Notes under the pieces: model-generated
What the model saw: only the letters and a program-made list of their open reading frames with translations
Databases searched by the model: none
Told to the model about the DNA's origin: nothing
Shown: piece after piece, positions 25,465 through 33,665 of the stretch
Numbering within the stretch: position 1 is the first letter of the stretch
Layout of the letters: the number at the start of each line of letters is the position of its first letter
Program-made: the position numbers and the translations under genes
NCBI RefSeq assembly: GCF_022558445.1
Contig: NZ_CP054699.1
Coordinates: forward strand, 3,302,001 to 3,366,000
From: Candidatus Contubernalis alkalaceticus
GTDB taxonomy: Bacteria > Bacillota > Dethiobacteria > SKNC01
Direction: 5' to 3'
Length of the DNA stretch: 64,000 bases

Positions 25465-26541
25465 CTAGTTTATTATTTCAAAAGATGGTCTTAAGTCACT
25501 ATAAAATTCATATTTAAGCAGCCCCTCATGAAGTAATCTCCCAACAAGTATACAAGGAGCTATTCCTATTTCATGAGCGTAATCTATTATTTGCTCTTTA
25601 TTAGTGTAATCGTATTCTTTTTTAAACCTTTCATATTGTTCATTGGAAATCAAGTAATCGCTAGCCTTCTTATCAGCTTCATCTTCCTTCCAATGGTTTT
25701 CATAACTAACACGTGACTCTTTTTTAGAATGATTAATTAAATGGGCCAGTTCATGGAAAAAAGTAAACCAAAAAATATCTGCTCGTTTTCCCCTAACGCT
25801 TAATGCTAAAATAACCTTATTCCTTCTCCAAACTGTAGCCCCACACACATACGACTTTGGAAGAGACTTGACAAGGACTAGTGCGACACCACAATCAGCA
25901 CAAAGCTTTTGCATTTCTGGATAGAAATCTTCCGGTTCTTTCATTGTTAACTCTCTAAACCTAGGAATAAAGCTTTTAAGCTTTTTTTGATCAAATTTTT
26001 CTACCTCTACTAATGTTCCCTCCAATACAGCTTTTCTAAGCCAAGCTGCTACAGCTATATCCGAGATATCTTTAATAGGCTTTTGTTTTCGGAACATAGC
26101 ATTAACTGATTTATCAACTGCTTTTAAGCTGGCCACACCAAAAAACTCTCTTGAGTTTTTTACCCGAAAATTACGGTTTTGAGTACTTTCTACCCATCTA
26201 AAATCACTCATCTGTTTGTAGGGTATTTTCTTAAGTATTTCCAGGTCAGCCTTAAACTCTTCATCTTTTTTCAATCTTGCTTTATGCAGTTGATAATTTG
26301 TTTCTAAATTCATCCAAAAATGAGCTTTGGGCCCCAACACTGTTTCCAGCTTTAAAGCTGTATCATAGGTAATAGGATCATGACCATTAACTATGTTGCT
26401 TAAATGTTTTGGTGTTATTTCAAGCCTCATTGCGAGTTCTTTCTGATTCATCCCCAAGTATTTCATGTTCTCTTTAATAGTTTCCCCAGGAGGAATCGCA
26501 ACCGTAGGAAGAAATTGATTACCTTCTTTTTTGTTTACCAT
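25465..26541 (-). CDS. higA: HigA-like antitoxin fused to ImmA/IrrE-type zinc peptidase domain
   Basis: 358 residues. N-terminal XRE helix-turn-helix (about 15-75, with the HigA signature GMNQKELAMRLEITPKHLSN). A C-terminal ImmA/IrrE-like domain (about 200-350) contains the zinc motif HELAHLINHS and the downstream EADKKASDYLIS. The fusion of antitoxin and peptidase is a known HigA type. AGGAGGTGA precedes the ATG. The stop codon directly touches the end of an array repeat, so the original 3' flank is gone. The first 54 codons are duplicated at 1-163. Confidence 0.9.
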   Translation of the reverse strand: MVNKKEGNQFLPTVAIPPGETIKENMKYLGMNQKELAMRLEITPKHLSNIVNGHDPITYDTALKLETVLGPKAHFWMNLETNYQLHKARLKKDEEFKADLEILKKIPYKQMSDFRWVESTQNRNFRVKNSREFFGVASLKAVDKSVNAMFRKQKPIKDISDIAVAAWLRKAVLEGTLVEVEKFDQKKLKSFIPRFRELTMKEPEDFYPEMQKLCADCGVALVLVKSLPKSYVCGATVWRRNKVILALSVRGKRADIFWFTFFHELAHLINHSKKESRVSYENHWKEDEADKKASDYLISNEQYERFKKEYDYTNKEQIIDYAHEIGIAPCILVGRLLHEGLLKYEFYSDLRPSFEIIN

Positions 26542-26860
26542 GGTAATCTGTCACCTCCTCAATCCTAACAATGTGAATGCTTTGTAGTTCATTTACTTTT
26601 ACATCACCCTCGGTTATAGGAGTAAATGCTAATCTATACGGGTGAACTAAATCTACAGAATATTCATTAGCTCTAGTACCTTCTAATTCGTGCAACCTTG
26701 CTGATAGAATATACTTAATATCAAGCAAACTGGTTGCCGCAATAAGTTCTCCAACTCTTTGAGTCAATAAAACCCCCATTCTCAGCCCATAATCTTTTTG
26801 TGCTCTTCTGGGGTCTTCACATTGTTTTTTGATTTTTTTATTTGTAAATCTCACTTCCAT
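26519..26860 (-). CDS. higB: HigB-like toxin (RelE/ParE superfamily)
   Basis: 113 residues; near-identical duplicate of 141-482. It overlaps the antitoxin-peptidase by 23 nt. The motifs are as in the first copy (KKQCEDPRRAQKDYGLRMG, RVGELIAATSLLDI). Here the complete operon is present. Confidence 0.87.
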   Translation of the reverse strand: MEVRFTNKKIKKQCEDPRRAQKDYGLRMGVLLTQRVGELIAATSLLDIKYILSARLHELEGTRANEYSVDLVHPYRLAFTPITEGDVKVNELQSIHIVRIEEVTDYHGKQKRR

Positions 26861-26887
26861 TATATATTACCATTCCCCATGTGTCAA
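26859..26887 (-). promoter_or_regulatory. Consensus promoter overlapping the higB start codon, copy 2
   Basis: TTGACA and TATAAT with a 17-bp spacer on the minus strand; the final AT of TATAAT is the start of the annotated ATG. Same as at 481-509. Confidence 0.4.
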
Positions 26888-27131
26888 TTTTCAATAACCC
26901 AATAGGTTAATTTTTTTCAATATTGCTCAATATTTTTGCAAAAAAAATAGTTTAATTTAATCGTATACGAGAATGGATTTTTTTTCAAGAAAGTTTTCAA
27001 TACTACAACCATACTACTTAGATTTACAGCAAACTATTTCTGCTAAGCTAAAAAGCCCCGTAGTTTATCCTCAAGAACTTGTCTATTAAAAATGTTGTAA
27101 CTAATTTAACTAAGGTATGTACATAAAACTA
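26888..27131. other. Duplicated higB upstream region
   Basis: Nearly identical to about 510-740 up to 27115, with the palindrome-like AACCTATTGGGTT. No gene. Confidence 0.6.
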
Positions 27132-27277
27132 TTTTACCAGACTGATTTCTGTAAAAATAACCTCTTGAATTCTTCAAGAGGTTATTTTTACAGAAAATAC
27201 TTTAGTGCTTTAAAGTTGTGGGGGACTGGGCCCCTTTTGGGAGATTCTGGAAGCTTGTCTGGAAGAATCTCCGGGCA
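27132..27277 (+). repeat. GGGCA-array repeat, full
   Basis: TTTTACCAGACTGATTT box. Hairpin 27149-27193 (CTGTAAAAATAACCTCT with AGAGGTTATTTTTACAG), core, GGACTGGGCCCC, short right hairpin GGGAGATTCT with AGAATCTCC, ending GGGCA. Confidence 0.93.
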
Positions 27278-27344
27278 ATAAGTAAATGACTCATATCGGT
27301 TAAGTTCGGTAATCAATATTCAATTACAGCAAAAATTTGGCCCA

Positions 27345-27409
27345 GTCCCCTGACCCCGGGAGGGGGTTTCTGAAAATTGCCAGGGGCAAGGGCCGGAAAC
27401 CCCCGGGCA
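27345..27409 (+). repeat. GGGCA-array repeat, right half with compensatory stem
   Basis: GTCCCCTGACCCC, then GGGGGTTTCTG paired with CCGGAAACCCCC, ending GGGCA. Both arms differ from the usual GGGAGATTC/GAATCTCCC in matching ways. Confidence 0.88.
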
Positions 27410-27489
27410 ATTTTTCTTGAGTGGCTCACTTTTTCATCAGCAGAATGTGTGTTTTTGGCTCACTATCAGTTTCGCATAGGCAATTTAAC

Positions 27490-27708
27490 TTAAAAAGGTA
27501 ATTTTATATCATCCATTTCATCTAAGTTTTTTATGTCTCCGAAACAATTTTTATTTTCTAAGGATTCATTATTCTCAGGAACCAGTTCCTCTATTTCTTC
27601 ATATAACTCTTCATGTTTTTTATTTCTTTCCGCCTTAAACTCATCAAGCATTTTTTTTGCTGCTAATCTAACTTTTTCTGACTGATTGCTTAAGTGTTTT
27701 TCCAACAT
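27490..27708 (-). CDS. Small charged protein, distal part of a coupled zinc-ribbon pair
   Basis: 72 residues, rich in Glu and Lys (KAERNKKHEELYEEIEELV). It begins at the stop of the zinc-ribbon gene (TAATG, one-base overlap). Either it is a coupled second gene, or the two were one protein of about 140 residues split by a frameshift (SNLSKI joined to NRLMLEKHLSNQSEKVRLAA). Function unknown. Confidence 0.5.
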   Translation of the reverse strand: MLEKHLSNQSEKVRLAAKKMLDEFKAERNKKHEELYEEIEELVPENNESLENKNCFGDIKNLDEMDDIKLPF

Positions 27709-27914
27709 TAACCTATTATTTTCGATAAATTAGAATATTTATATAATGAATATATTCTATTAACATCCATAATCTCGTTTCGTTTTTCTAAAGGTATCTT
27801 AGAACACTTTTTGCATATTTTTTTTGAATGTCCCTTTCCAGAAAACTTTTCATTGGGAAGTATCCTTTTACATATTTTGCAATAATGTCCTCTATATCTC
27901 TTTTTCTTAGCCAT
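27708..27914 (-). CDS. Small zinc-ribbon protein
   Basis: 68 residues with two CxxC pairs (YCKICKRILPNEKF, KICKKCSKIP), a rubredoxin-like ribbon likely to hold one zinc. The start codon region and about 100 bases upstream are copied at 48218-48347. Function unknown; it may bind nucleic acid. Confidence 0.6.
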   Translation of the reverse strand: MAKKKRYRGHYCKICKRILPNEKFSGKGHSKKICKKCSKIPLEKRNEIMDVNRIYSLYKYSNLSKIIG

Positions 27915-27969
27915 CTATCAATTTGCTCCATTATTATTATTGGTATCAGACTGCCTTATAAAAACACAA

Positions 27970-28050
27970 AACGCTTTAGCGCTTTAAAGTTGTGGGGGAC
28001 TGACCCCTTTTGGGAGATTCTGGAAGCTTGTCTGGAAGAATCTCCGGGCA
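27970..28050 (+). repeat. GGGCA-array repeat, short right-hairpin type
   Basis: ACGCTTTAGCGCTTTAAAGT, TGTGGGGGACTGACCCC, GGGAGATTCT with AGAATCTCC, ending GGGCA. The same unit, with 90 bases of left flank, is at 48218-48395. Confidence 0.92.
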
Positions 28051-28145
28051 TCCTTTTGGAGTTTTTCGACTTGGTCGAAAAACTCTACAAATTCTAATTT
28101 AGAGAATTGTCTCATATTACTAGGGAAGTTACCATACACCGACTT
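28051..28145 (-). pseudogene. IS66 tnpA 5' fragment
   Basis: Starts right after GGGCA. It is the same sequence as 61500-61600, the beginning of the IS66-type first gene (MRQFSKLEFVEF). Only about 30 codons remain. Confidence 0.7.
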
Positions 28146-28179
28146 ATTGGGCGCTTACATTACAGGAAACCTTCACAAG

Positions 28180-29157
28180 TTATCTAAGCTTTTCTATTAC
28201 TTCCTTAGAGAGCCCAGTATATTTTGTTATTTTTTCAATGTTTTCACCTTCAGAAAGCATCTGTTTTGCTACTTTTTGCATTCCTTTTTCTATTCCCTTT
28301 TGCATTCCTTTTTCTATTCCTTGTTCTATTCCTTGTTTTTCAGCTTCTTGCCAGGATTTTTTTAAGACCCTTTCTACATTGGAAATCATTTCTTCCACCT
28401 CCTCAGGTCGAGTCTTTCCCAGAATAACGGTAATTTCATCTTTCTTTTCTGAGGATACACCACCACGAGTTAAAATATTCTCTGCCCAAGCAGTAAATAA
28501 TCTATATTCTTCAGCTTCCATTTTCTTTATAGTTACCAGTAATTTTTTCAAGCGCTCAATAACTTCTTCTAGATCTTTAGCCTGATCTAGTAAAAATACT
28601 GCTCCCATCAGGCTGGAAAGTTCAAGCAATTCTTCTTGGTCATAGGATGAAACACTAATTAGATTATAGCGAAAATCCAACACGTGCTCTACAAAAAGTT
28701 CAAAACTGTCCAGTGTTTCCTTGAAGTTAAGTGGAACATTCCATGTTTCTTGACCGTTGTAAAGAACTATTGGAACTATAACAGGCAATCGAAAACCCTT
28801 ACGCTCCGCTTCTTTTTGAGAAATATTTTTAAATATATCCCGCCAAATTTCTGTCATATATAGCAGTAATCGGTAAGGTATAAGGAAATCTACTGTAGAC
28901 TGCAGCTCCATGAGCACGTAAAATATAACATCTTTTTCTTTTAGTCTGGCACGGTAGATTAAGTCTGCTTCTTTGTTCTGGAAATCCTGCAGTATAAAGG
29001 ATTTATCAATCCTTACCAGATTAGTTTCGTCAACCTGTTCAGCCCAACCTGTTTTAATAAAACTTCTGATAAGCTGTATAAAAGCTTTTTTGCTAGACAA
29101 CAGATATTTATAGCCAGTATCGTGGGGCATGTGTATCTGTTCTCGATCACTTGGCAT
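28180..29157 (-). CDS. Rpn-family PD-(D/E)XK nuclease (transposase_31 type)
   Basis: 325 residues. The N-terminal nuclease domain (about 5-210) has HDTGYKYLLSSKKAF, then NKEADLIYRAR and FYVLMELQSTVDFLIPYRLL, where D, E and Q of the PD-(D/E)XK fold can be placed. A helical C-terminus ends in a heptad-like repeat (QGIEQGIEKGM, QKGIEKGMQK) that varies in length in this family, then a short terminal domain (ITKYTGLSKEVIEKL). Rpn proteins promote RecA-independent recombination in E. coli and some act in defence. This gene could contribute to the rearrangements seen here. Confidence 0.88.
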   Translation of the reverse strand: MPSDREQIHMPHDTGYKYLLSSKKAFIQLIRSFIKTGWAEQVDETNLVRIDKSFILQDFQNKEADLIYRARLKEKDVIFYVLMELQSTVDFLIPYRLLLYMTEIWRDIFKNISQKEAERKGFRLPVIVPIVLYNGQETWNVPLNFKETLDSFELFVEHVLDFRYNLISVSSYDQEELLELSSLMGAVFLLDQAKDLEEVIERLKKLLVTIKKMEAEEYRLFTAWAENILTRGGVSSEKKDEITVILGKTRPEEVEEMISNVERVLKKSWQEAEKQGIEQGIEKGMQKGIEKGMQKVAKQMLSEGENIEKITKYTGLSKEVIEKLR

Positions 29158-29327
29158 GAATAAATACTCTCCTATAATTTCTTTATCTTATTATACCACG
29201 GTAACTCTCTGTAAAAAAGTAGTTTAAAAGTAAATATATAATAAGTAATTTTTTTAAATTATGGCAACCATTATAAACAGAAAAAACAAATGTGTCAAAC
29301 CAATAGGTAATGGTAGCTTACATAAAA

Positions 29328-29416
29328 AATACTTTAGTGCTTTAAAGTTGTGGGGGACTGTCCCCGAGAGGGAGATTCTGGAAATTGCCGGGGCAAGAGC
29401 CGGAAACTCCCGGGCA
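29328..29416 (+). repeat. GGGCA-array repeat
   Basis: AATACTTTAGTGCTTTAAAG, GGGGGACTGTCCCC, GGGAGATTCTGG with CCGGAAACTCCC, ending GGGCA. The next 100 bases up to 29516 show nothing I recognise. Confidence 0.92.
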
Positions 29417-29515
29417 TCAACGTGGAACGGCACCAACCAAACCGACAAGGGCCGGGCAATAAAAAACAGCCTTTGGGATGATTCTGGAAAAATGACCGAA
29501 ATATTATGCTGGTAT

Positions 29516-30106
29516 TTATATTTTATCAAGCTCAGTAAGCCATTTATTTAGCTCGTCTACTTCTAGCTTTGTTTCCGCTCCTCCGCCTATGTTCATCATA
29601 TAATCTAAGTCTATTTTATCAAAAAAGCGAAAAAGCACTTTCATGCCCCACTCTTTAGATTCATGTTCATTCCAATATAAAAAGGCACGAAGTCTATCCA
29701 TAATAATATCTTCATAGGATATAACATAGACATATAAGTTATCGGTTTCGTTTATATTAATTTTATTTACTTTACCATAAGATCCTGCAAGCTCATCATC
29801 TGGAAATTCAATCGCTAGATCTAATTCATTATAAACTAAATGTCTTCCCTCTATCTTAAACCCAATCTTTTGTAGTAACTGGATTACTTTGTTCCTTTTA
29901 TTAGTTATAACATCTAAGTCTCGAGTTGAATAACTTCTATCTGTATATATTTCAACAGAAAAACCGCCAACAATAATTGGCTTCACACTCTCCACTTCTA
30001 ACAACTTGGTAATAATAGCCATAGCGTAAAGCATGGTATTATACTTGTCGTCAGGGTTAAGACGTTTTAGTTCCTTTATAGCCCATTCCAAATATTTAAT
30101 TTTCAT
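29516..30106 (-). CDS. Nucleotidyltransferase-fold protein (DUF6036/AbiEii-like)
   Basis: 196 residues. The motif IVGGFSVEIYTDRSYSTRDL then DVIT matches the GG/GS...DxD pattern of nucleotidyltransferase-fold proteins of the AbiEii/DUF6036 kind. DLAIEFPDDELAGSYGK and YEDIIMDRLRAFLYW fit the following conserved parts. In AbiE systems the transferase is the toxin. The small basic gene upstream is coupled to it (TAATG). A toxin-antitoxin or abortive infection role is plausible, not shown. Confidence 0.7.
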   Translation of the reverse strand: MKIKYLEWAIKELKRLNPDDKYNTMLYAMAIITKLLEVESVKPIIVGGFSVEIYTDRSYSTRDLDVITNKRNKVIQLLQKIGFKIEGRHLVYNELDLAIEFPDDELAGSYGKVNKININETDNLYVYVISYEDIIMDRLRAFLYWNEHESKEWGMKVLFRFFDKIDLDYMMNIGGGAETKLEVDELNKWLTELDKI

Positions 30107-30279
30107 TATTTTCTTTTAAAACCAGCAAGAATTTTGGTTTCGCCTGGGTCTCTTGGTCTTTTACGCCCTGAACTATAATTTGGTTGAGATCTAACAAAAG
30201 TGCTAATTCGTATATCTTTTGCAACAACCTCAGGCGAATTGCTCTTCTTTTTAATTTCGTTTAAATTAATTTTTCTCAT
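30106..30279 (-). CDS. Small basic partner protein
   Basis: 57 residues from the ATG preceded by AAGGTGATTTTT; an in-frame ATG at 30309 lacks such a site. Basic (NEIKKKSNSPEVVAKDIR, RKRPRDPGETK), with no fold I recognise. Its stop overlaps the next start by one base. Position and size suggest the antitoxin or regulator of the nucleotidyltransferase-like gene. Confidence 0.5.
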   Translation of the reverse strand: MRKINLNEIKKKSNSPEVVAKDIRISTFVRSQPNYSSGRKRPRDPGETKILAGFKRK

Positions 30280-30334
30280 AAAAATCACCTTATTATTTTT
30301 ATTTATCATATCCTCCGCTAGCTCAATTTCAGTT

Positions 30335-30521
30335 AACCTTCAATATACCTGCAGTTGCCCTAACAACACCTTTTCGTTTCACTCGTTTCGTCCTCTTGAT
30401 AGTTATTTTATTTTTATCATGAGTAAATTATACCAAATCACCGGGCTTAATTTTGGCAATCTTTAACAATTAGCCAATCACTATTCTACCATTTTTTCCT
30501 ACTCTTTTTTTCATTGGTAAC
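30335..30521 (-). pseudogene. vapB: Decayed vapB copy
   Basis: Similar to 22020-22205 (PKGVVRAA region, KNKITIKRTKR, KKRVGKNGRIVIG) but with an in-frame stop where the intact gene has Arg and several other changes. The upstream flank, up to the ACCAGACTGATT box and the next array repeat, matches the flank of the intact vapB. Confidence 0.8.
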
Positions 30522-30658
30522 ATAAATAATACCTCCAAATAAAATACTGTCTCTTTAAGTATATCATAGAAAAATAATTATATAAAACACCTTTAGTCAT
30601 ATAAGATACAATATGTTTTAGCAATTTAACCTAGTTTAAATTAACTTACATAAACCTA

Positions 30659-30804
30659 TTTTACCAGACTGATTTTCTATTAAATTACCCTCTTGAAGAA
30701 TTCAAGAGGGTAATTTAATAGAAAATACTTTAGTGCTTTAAAGTCGTGGGGGACTGACCCCTTTTGGGAGATTCTGGAAGCTTGTCTGGAAGAATCTCCG
30801 GGCA
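30659..30804 (+). repeat. GGGCA-array repeat, full
   Basis: TTTTACCAGACTGATTTT box. Hairpin 30677-30721 (CTATTAAATTACCCTCT with AGAGGGTAATTTAATAG), core, GGACTGACCCC, short right hairpin, ending GGGCA, which joins the broken transposase directly. Confidence 0.93.
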
Positions 30805-31478
30805 CTGGATGTACGACAGACATACTTAATTCCTTTTTCTTCTAAGTATAAAAAGAAATCTCTTGAGGGATATCCCCTATCAAAAAGTATGAGATCATTT
30901 TTTAATCCCAACTGTTCTAATTTCTCAATCAGTTGGAGGGCTATCTCTCTTTCGCCAGTAGTATATTTTGTAATTATCGAAGTAATCATCATATCGTTTT
31001 CTATGTCGTATATACAAGATGCCTTTGCCCGTGCAAGTTTTACCGTTTTACCTCCTTCAACATAACCAAAGGCGTCCCTCAGGCGTTGTGAATTATTAAT
31101 TTCTAAGATTGAGGCATCAATGGCAGATAGCCGATATCCTTTAAATGTCTTATAATCTTCGTCTCCATAATACCAGCTTGTTATAGCATCAGCCATTATT
31201 ATAAAGGCTGTGGGGGAAATTTTTTGTCTTGCTTGGGAATATGCTTGTTTTGTAATACTCTCTTCATCTCCTTTGATAGCTTTTAAGTATGAGTCTAATT
31301 CCAACTGAAGAGTCTTTTTTACAAAGTTTAGCTGAAACAAAATGAGGCTTTTAAAATCCATTTTACAGTTGGCAGCACGAGTAAAATACGTTTGCTTCAT
31401 ACGTGTTTCACACATAAATATATTATCATCAATAAGTAATTTTGTAATAGATAATGCTTCTAAAAATTTTTTTATCAT
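30805..31478 (-). pseudogene. IS4-family transposase, 3' truncated
   Basis: About 220 residues of a DDE transposase: KQAYSQARQKISPTAF, GYRLSAIDASILEINNSQRL (first Asp) and LILFDRGYPSRDFFLYL (second Asp). The part with the catalytic Glu is gone: after KYVCRTS the reading frame runs into the array repeat. The upstream 80 bases may hold the left IS end. Confidence 0.85.
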
Positions 31479-31657
31479 TCATCATCCCCACTATCAATTT
31501 GATATACCAAAAAATGGTATCCAAGTCGATTATGGGGGAATTTTAGCAGTGTCAAGTGTTTTTTACTATTATTGGGTGCTTTTTCTATATTTTTTTTCGA
31601 TTGCTTCTTATTGATAATCTCAATTACCTATTTATGGTAGCATAGCCTGATGACATT

Positions 31658-31721
31658 GGGACTGTCCCCGGGAGGGAGATTCTGGAAGTTGCCAGGGGCA
31701 AGGGCCGGAAGCTCCCGGGCA
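31658..31721 (+). repeat. GGGCA-array repeat, left-truncated
   Basis: Starts TGGGACTGTCCCC, GGGAGATTCTGG with CCGGAAGCTCCC, ending GGGCA. Confidence 0.9.
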
Positions 31722-31777
31722 TCCCCGGGAGGGAGATTCTGGAAATTGCCGGGGCAAGGGCCGGAATCTACCGGGCA
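31722..31777 (+). repeat. Tandem, left-truncated GGGCA-array repeat
   Basis: Begins TCCCCGGGAGGG immediately after the previous GGGCA and ends ACCGGGCA. Confidence 0.9.
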
Positions 31778-31838
31778 TGTATTTAAAGAATTGTTTCCTG
31801 CTCCTACCCGAACCAATTAAAAACTTTCTTTTACAAAA

Positions 31839-31926
31839 ATACTTTAGTGCTTTAAAGTTATGGGGGACTGTCCCCGGGAGGGAGATTCTGGAAATTGCCA
31901 AGGGCAAGGGCCGGAAGCTCCGGGCA
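31839..31926 (+). repeat. GGGCA-array repeat
   Basis: AATACTTTAGTGCTTTAAAG, TATGGGGGACTGTCCCC, right hairpin, ending CTCCGGGCA. Confidence 0.92.
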
Positions 31927-31994
31927 GTGGGGGACTGTCCCCGAGAGGGAGATTCTGGAAGTTGCCAGGGGCAAGGGCCGGAAGCTCCCGGGCA
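31927..31994 (+). repeat. Tandem, left-truncated GGGCA-array repeat
   Basis: Begins GTGGGGGACTGTCCCC right after GGGCA; right hairpin complete. Its end joins the truncated second intron directly. Confidence 0.92.
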
Positions 31995-32239
31995 CCAGCT
32001 GTCTTTTTCCCTTTGTTGATTTGCGTGATTTTTCTTATTGATACTAGCAAAGCTGATTTACTATGCATCAATAGCCTCTGTAGTTCTCTAACCTTGCGTT
32101 TATTTCCAAAACTTTCGGCACGGAATATTCGTTGTTGCAATTTTTCTACATATCTGTTAACATGAACCCAATTGATTTGTTTCCATGTTTTAGTATCGTC
32201 AGGTAATGTGGACTTCATTTTTAATGAAGTATTTCTCAT
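31995..32239 (-). pseudogene. Reverse transcriptase N-terminal fragment of the second intron
   Basis: MRNTSLKMKSTLPDDTKTW then INWVHVNRYVEKLQQRIF, KVRELQRLLMHSKSALLVSI and ITQINKGKKTAG. This is the N-terminal domain that precedes the catalytic part in many group II intron proteins and differs from the RT at 14288. After KKTAG the frame enters an array repeat, so the polymerase domain is lost. Confidence 0.85.
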
Positions 32240-32868
32240 CTGTTACCTTCCTTTGGAATTATTGCTTTCCGCTTTATTCCGTGTTGTACACCAGTTAGAA
32301 TTCAGCACCCTTTCAAGTGTGTCATTTGACACTATCTGCCCAGTTATTTCTTATTCCTGTTGGTTTGCACCACAGCAGCATTTGCTTTTTCTAACGTTCC
32401 TTTACCCTCTAGAGAATTGTATCTTCCTTGCGGTTGACCTACCATTAATATGGACTCTATAGGGCTTACCAAGTTTGACTTCCATTAGTTGCGGACGGGT
32501 TAGGTCTATTCAGTACGCCGACAGATATGTGGGTAGTTACACATGCACATGAAAAGTTGCATTTTCCTATCTGTAATACAATAGCAAAGCGTATCCTATC
32601 TATTGCTGCCCCTAACGACGCTTAATCATAGACCATACCACCCTTTCCCTTGCCCTTAACCATCTCGGATACTTAATAGTCAATTAGGCTTTTCCTCATG
32701 CAACCCACCCCAGAATTACTTCTGACGCAGTTTCGGATGGGAATGTCTTTACTACTAAGACAGCAGATATATCTGCACTAATGTTTCTCAAGAAGAAGTC
32801 ACTTCTTGTCGCACTTTCACGTGGGGCTCTTTCATCCCCTTCTCTATGCCGGTTTATCCCGGCGCTTC
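31995..32868 (-). mobile_element. Second group II intron, 5' fragment
   Basis: The minus strand carries about 630 nt of intron RNA-like sequence with long imperfect stems (AGAAGTGACTTCTTCTTGAG, GCGCCGGGATAAACCGGC). Then comes the start of a reverse transcriptase gene. The 5' boundary at 32868 falls at exactly the same repeat position as the complete introns. Its first bases (GAAGCGCC) differ from the GUGYG rule. The 3' part is missing. Confidence 0.7.
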
Positions 32869-32933
32869 GGACTGACCCCTTTTGGGGATTTTTGGTAGGG
32901 CTCGCCCCTTCCGAAATTGCCCGTGCCCGAGCA
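32869..32933 (+). repeat. GGGCA-array repeat, right half, diverged
   Basis: GGACTGACCCC, then GGGATTTTTGG and a loop, ending CCCGAGCA. The part left of GGACTG is replaced by the intron fragment. The end lies 4 nt from an antitoxin stop codon. Confidence 0.8.
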
Positions 32934-32937
32934 ACTG

Positions 32938-33207
32938 TTAGTTAAATTTAACTTGAAGTTCTTTTCCTAATGCATGAGCTATCTTACTTAGCAACTCAAT
33001 ACTTGGATTATATTCACCGCTTTCCAAGCGAGATATTGCAGATTGTTTGGTTCCGATTTTTTCAGCTAATTCTTTTTGACTTAGCCCTTGCTCAATCCTA
33101 AACTTAATTAGTTCTCTTTTAATATCATAAATAGGTTTTAATTTATCGAATTCTTCTCTAACATCAGGACATTGTAATAATTTATATTTTACTTCTTCGT
33201 GGTTCAC
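32938..33207 (-). CDS. higA: XRE-family antitoxin (HigA type)
   Basis: 89 residues with helix-turn-helix GLSQKELAEKIGTKQSAISR followed by LESGEYNPSIELLSKIAHAL. Paralogue of 24485-24769. It overlaps the toxin gene by 4 nt and probably represses the operon. Confidence 0.88.
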   Translation of the reverse strand: MNHEEVKYKLLQCPDVREEFDKLKPIYDIKRELIKFRIEQGLSQKELAEKIGTKQSAISRLESGEYNPSIELLSKIAHALGKELQVKFN

Positions 33208-33557
33208 TTTAGATCACCCCTTTGCAGGTAGTTTTTCATTCTTCTTATAGCAATATTAATGTCTTTCTTAGGTATTTTGGCAGTAGTTTTTCTAAAACCA
33301 TGCAACAAGATAAATTTACCATTAAAAAAATGAAAATAAAAGATTCGGAAGTTGTTGGAACTATGTTTAATCCTAAGTTCCCATAAACCACCAGAATCTT
33401 TAATGCTTTTTATATGAGGGAGGCCAAGTGCAAAACCAAATTCCGATAACAGATCAATTTCTCTAAGAACTTTAGCTTGTTCTTTATGATTAAGACTAGA
33501 AATGAAATCGAAAACAGGATGCTTACCTTTTTCTTTATAATATTCAACTATATACAC
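33204..33557 (-). CDS. higB: HigB/Gp49-like toxin (RelE superfamily)
   Basis: 117 residues. HPVFDFISSLNHKEQAKVLR, LWELRIKHSSNNFRIFYFHF and FILLHGFRKTTAKIPKKDIN are the same blocks as in the toxin at 24762-25127, with clear divergence, so this is a separate lineage and not a recent copy. Paired with the XRE antitoxin. Confidence 0.88.
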   Translation of the reverse strand: MYIVEYYKEKGKHPVFDFISSLNHKEQAKVLREIDLLSEFGFALGLPHIKSIKDSGGLWELRIKHSSNNFRIFYFHFFNGKFILLHGFRKTTAKIPKKDINIAIRRMKNYLQRGDLK

Positions 33558-33665
33558 TTTATCACTCCTAGGATACTTCTATTATATAACATATACGTTA
33601 TAAATGCAAAAAGAAAACTGGGGACGAAATAAGATTAATTTTGATTTGATTTAACATAAACCTAT

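Noticed and set aside
27490-27914. Programmed frameshift between the zinc-ribbon gene and the gene behind it
   Set aside because: There is no slippery heptamer; a TAATG stop-start overlap explains the layout.
29261-29551. Open frames reading [15 protein letters not shown] (plus) or [19 protein letters not shown] (minus) as proteins
   Set aside because: They recur at every repeat and are translations of the hairpin sequence; no ribosome sites and no start common to them.
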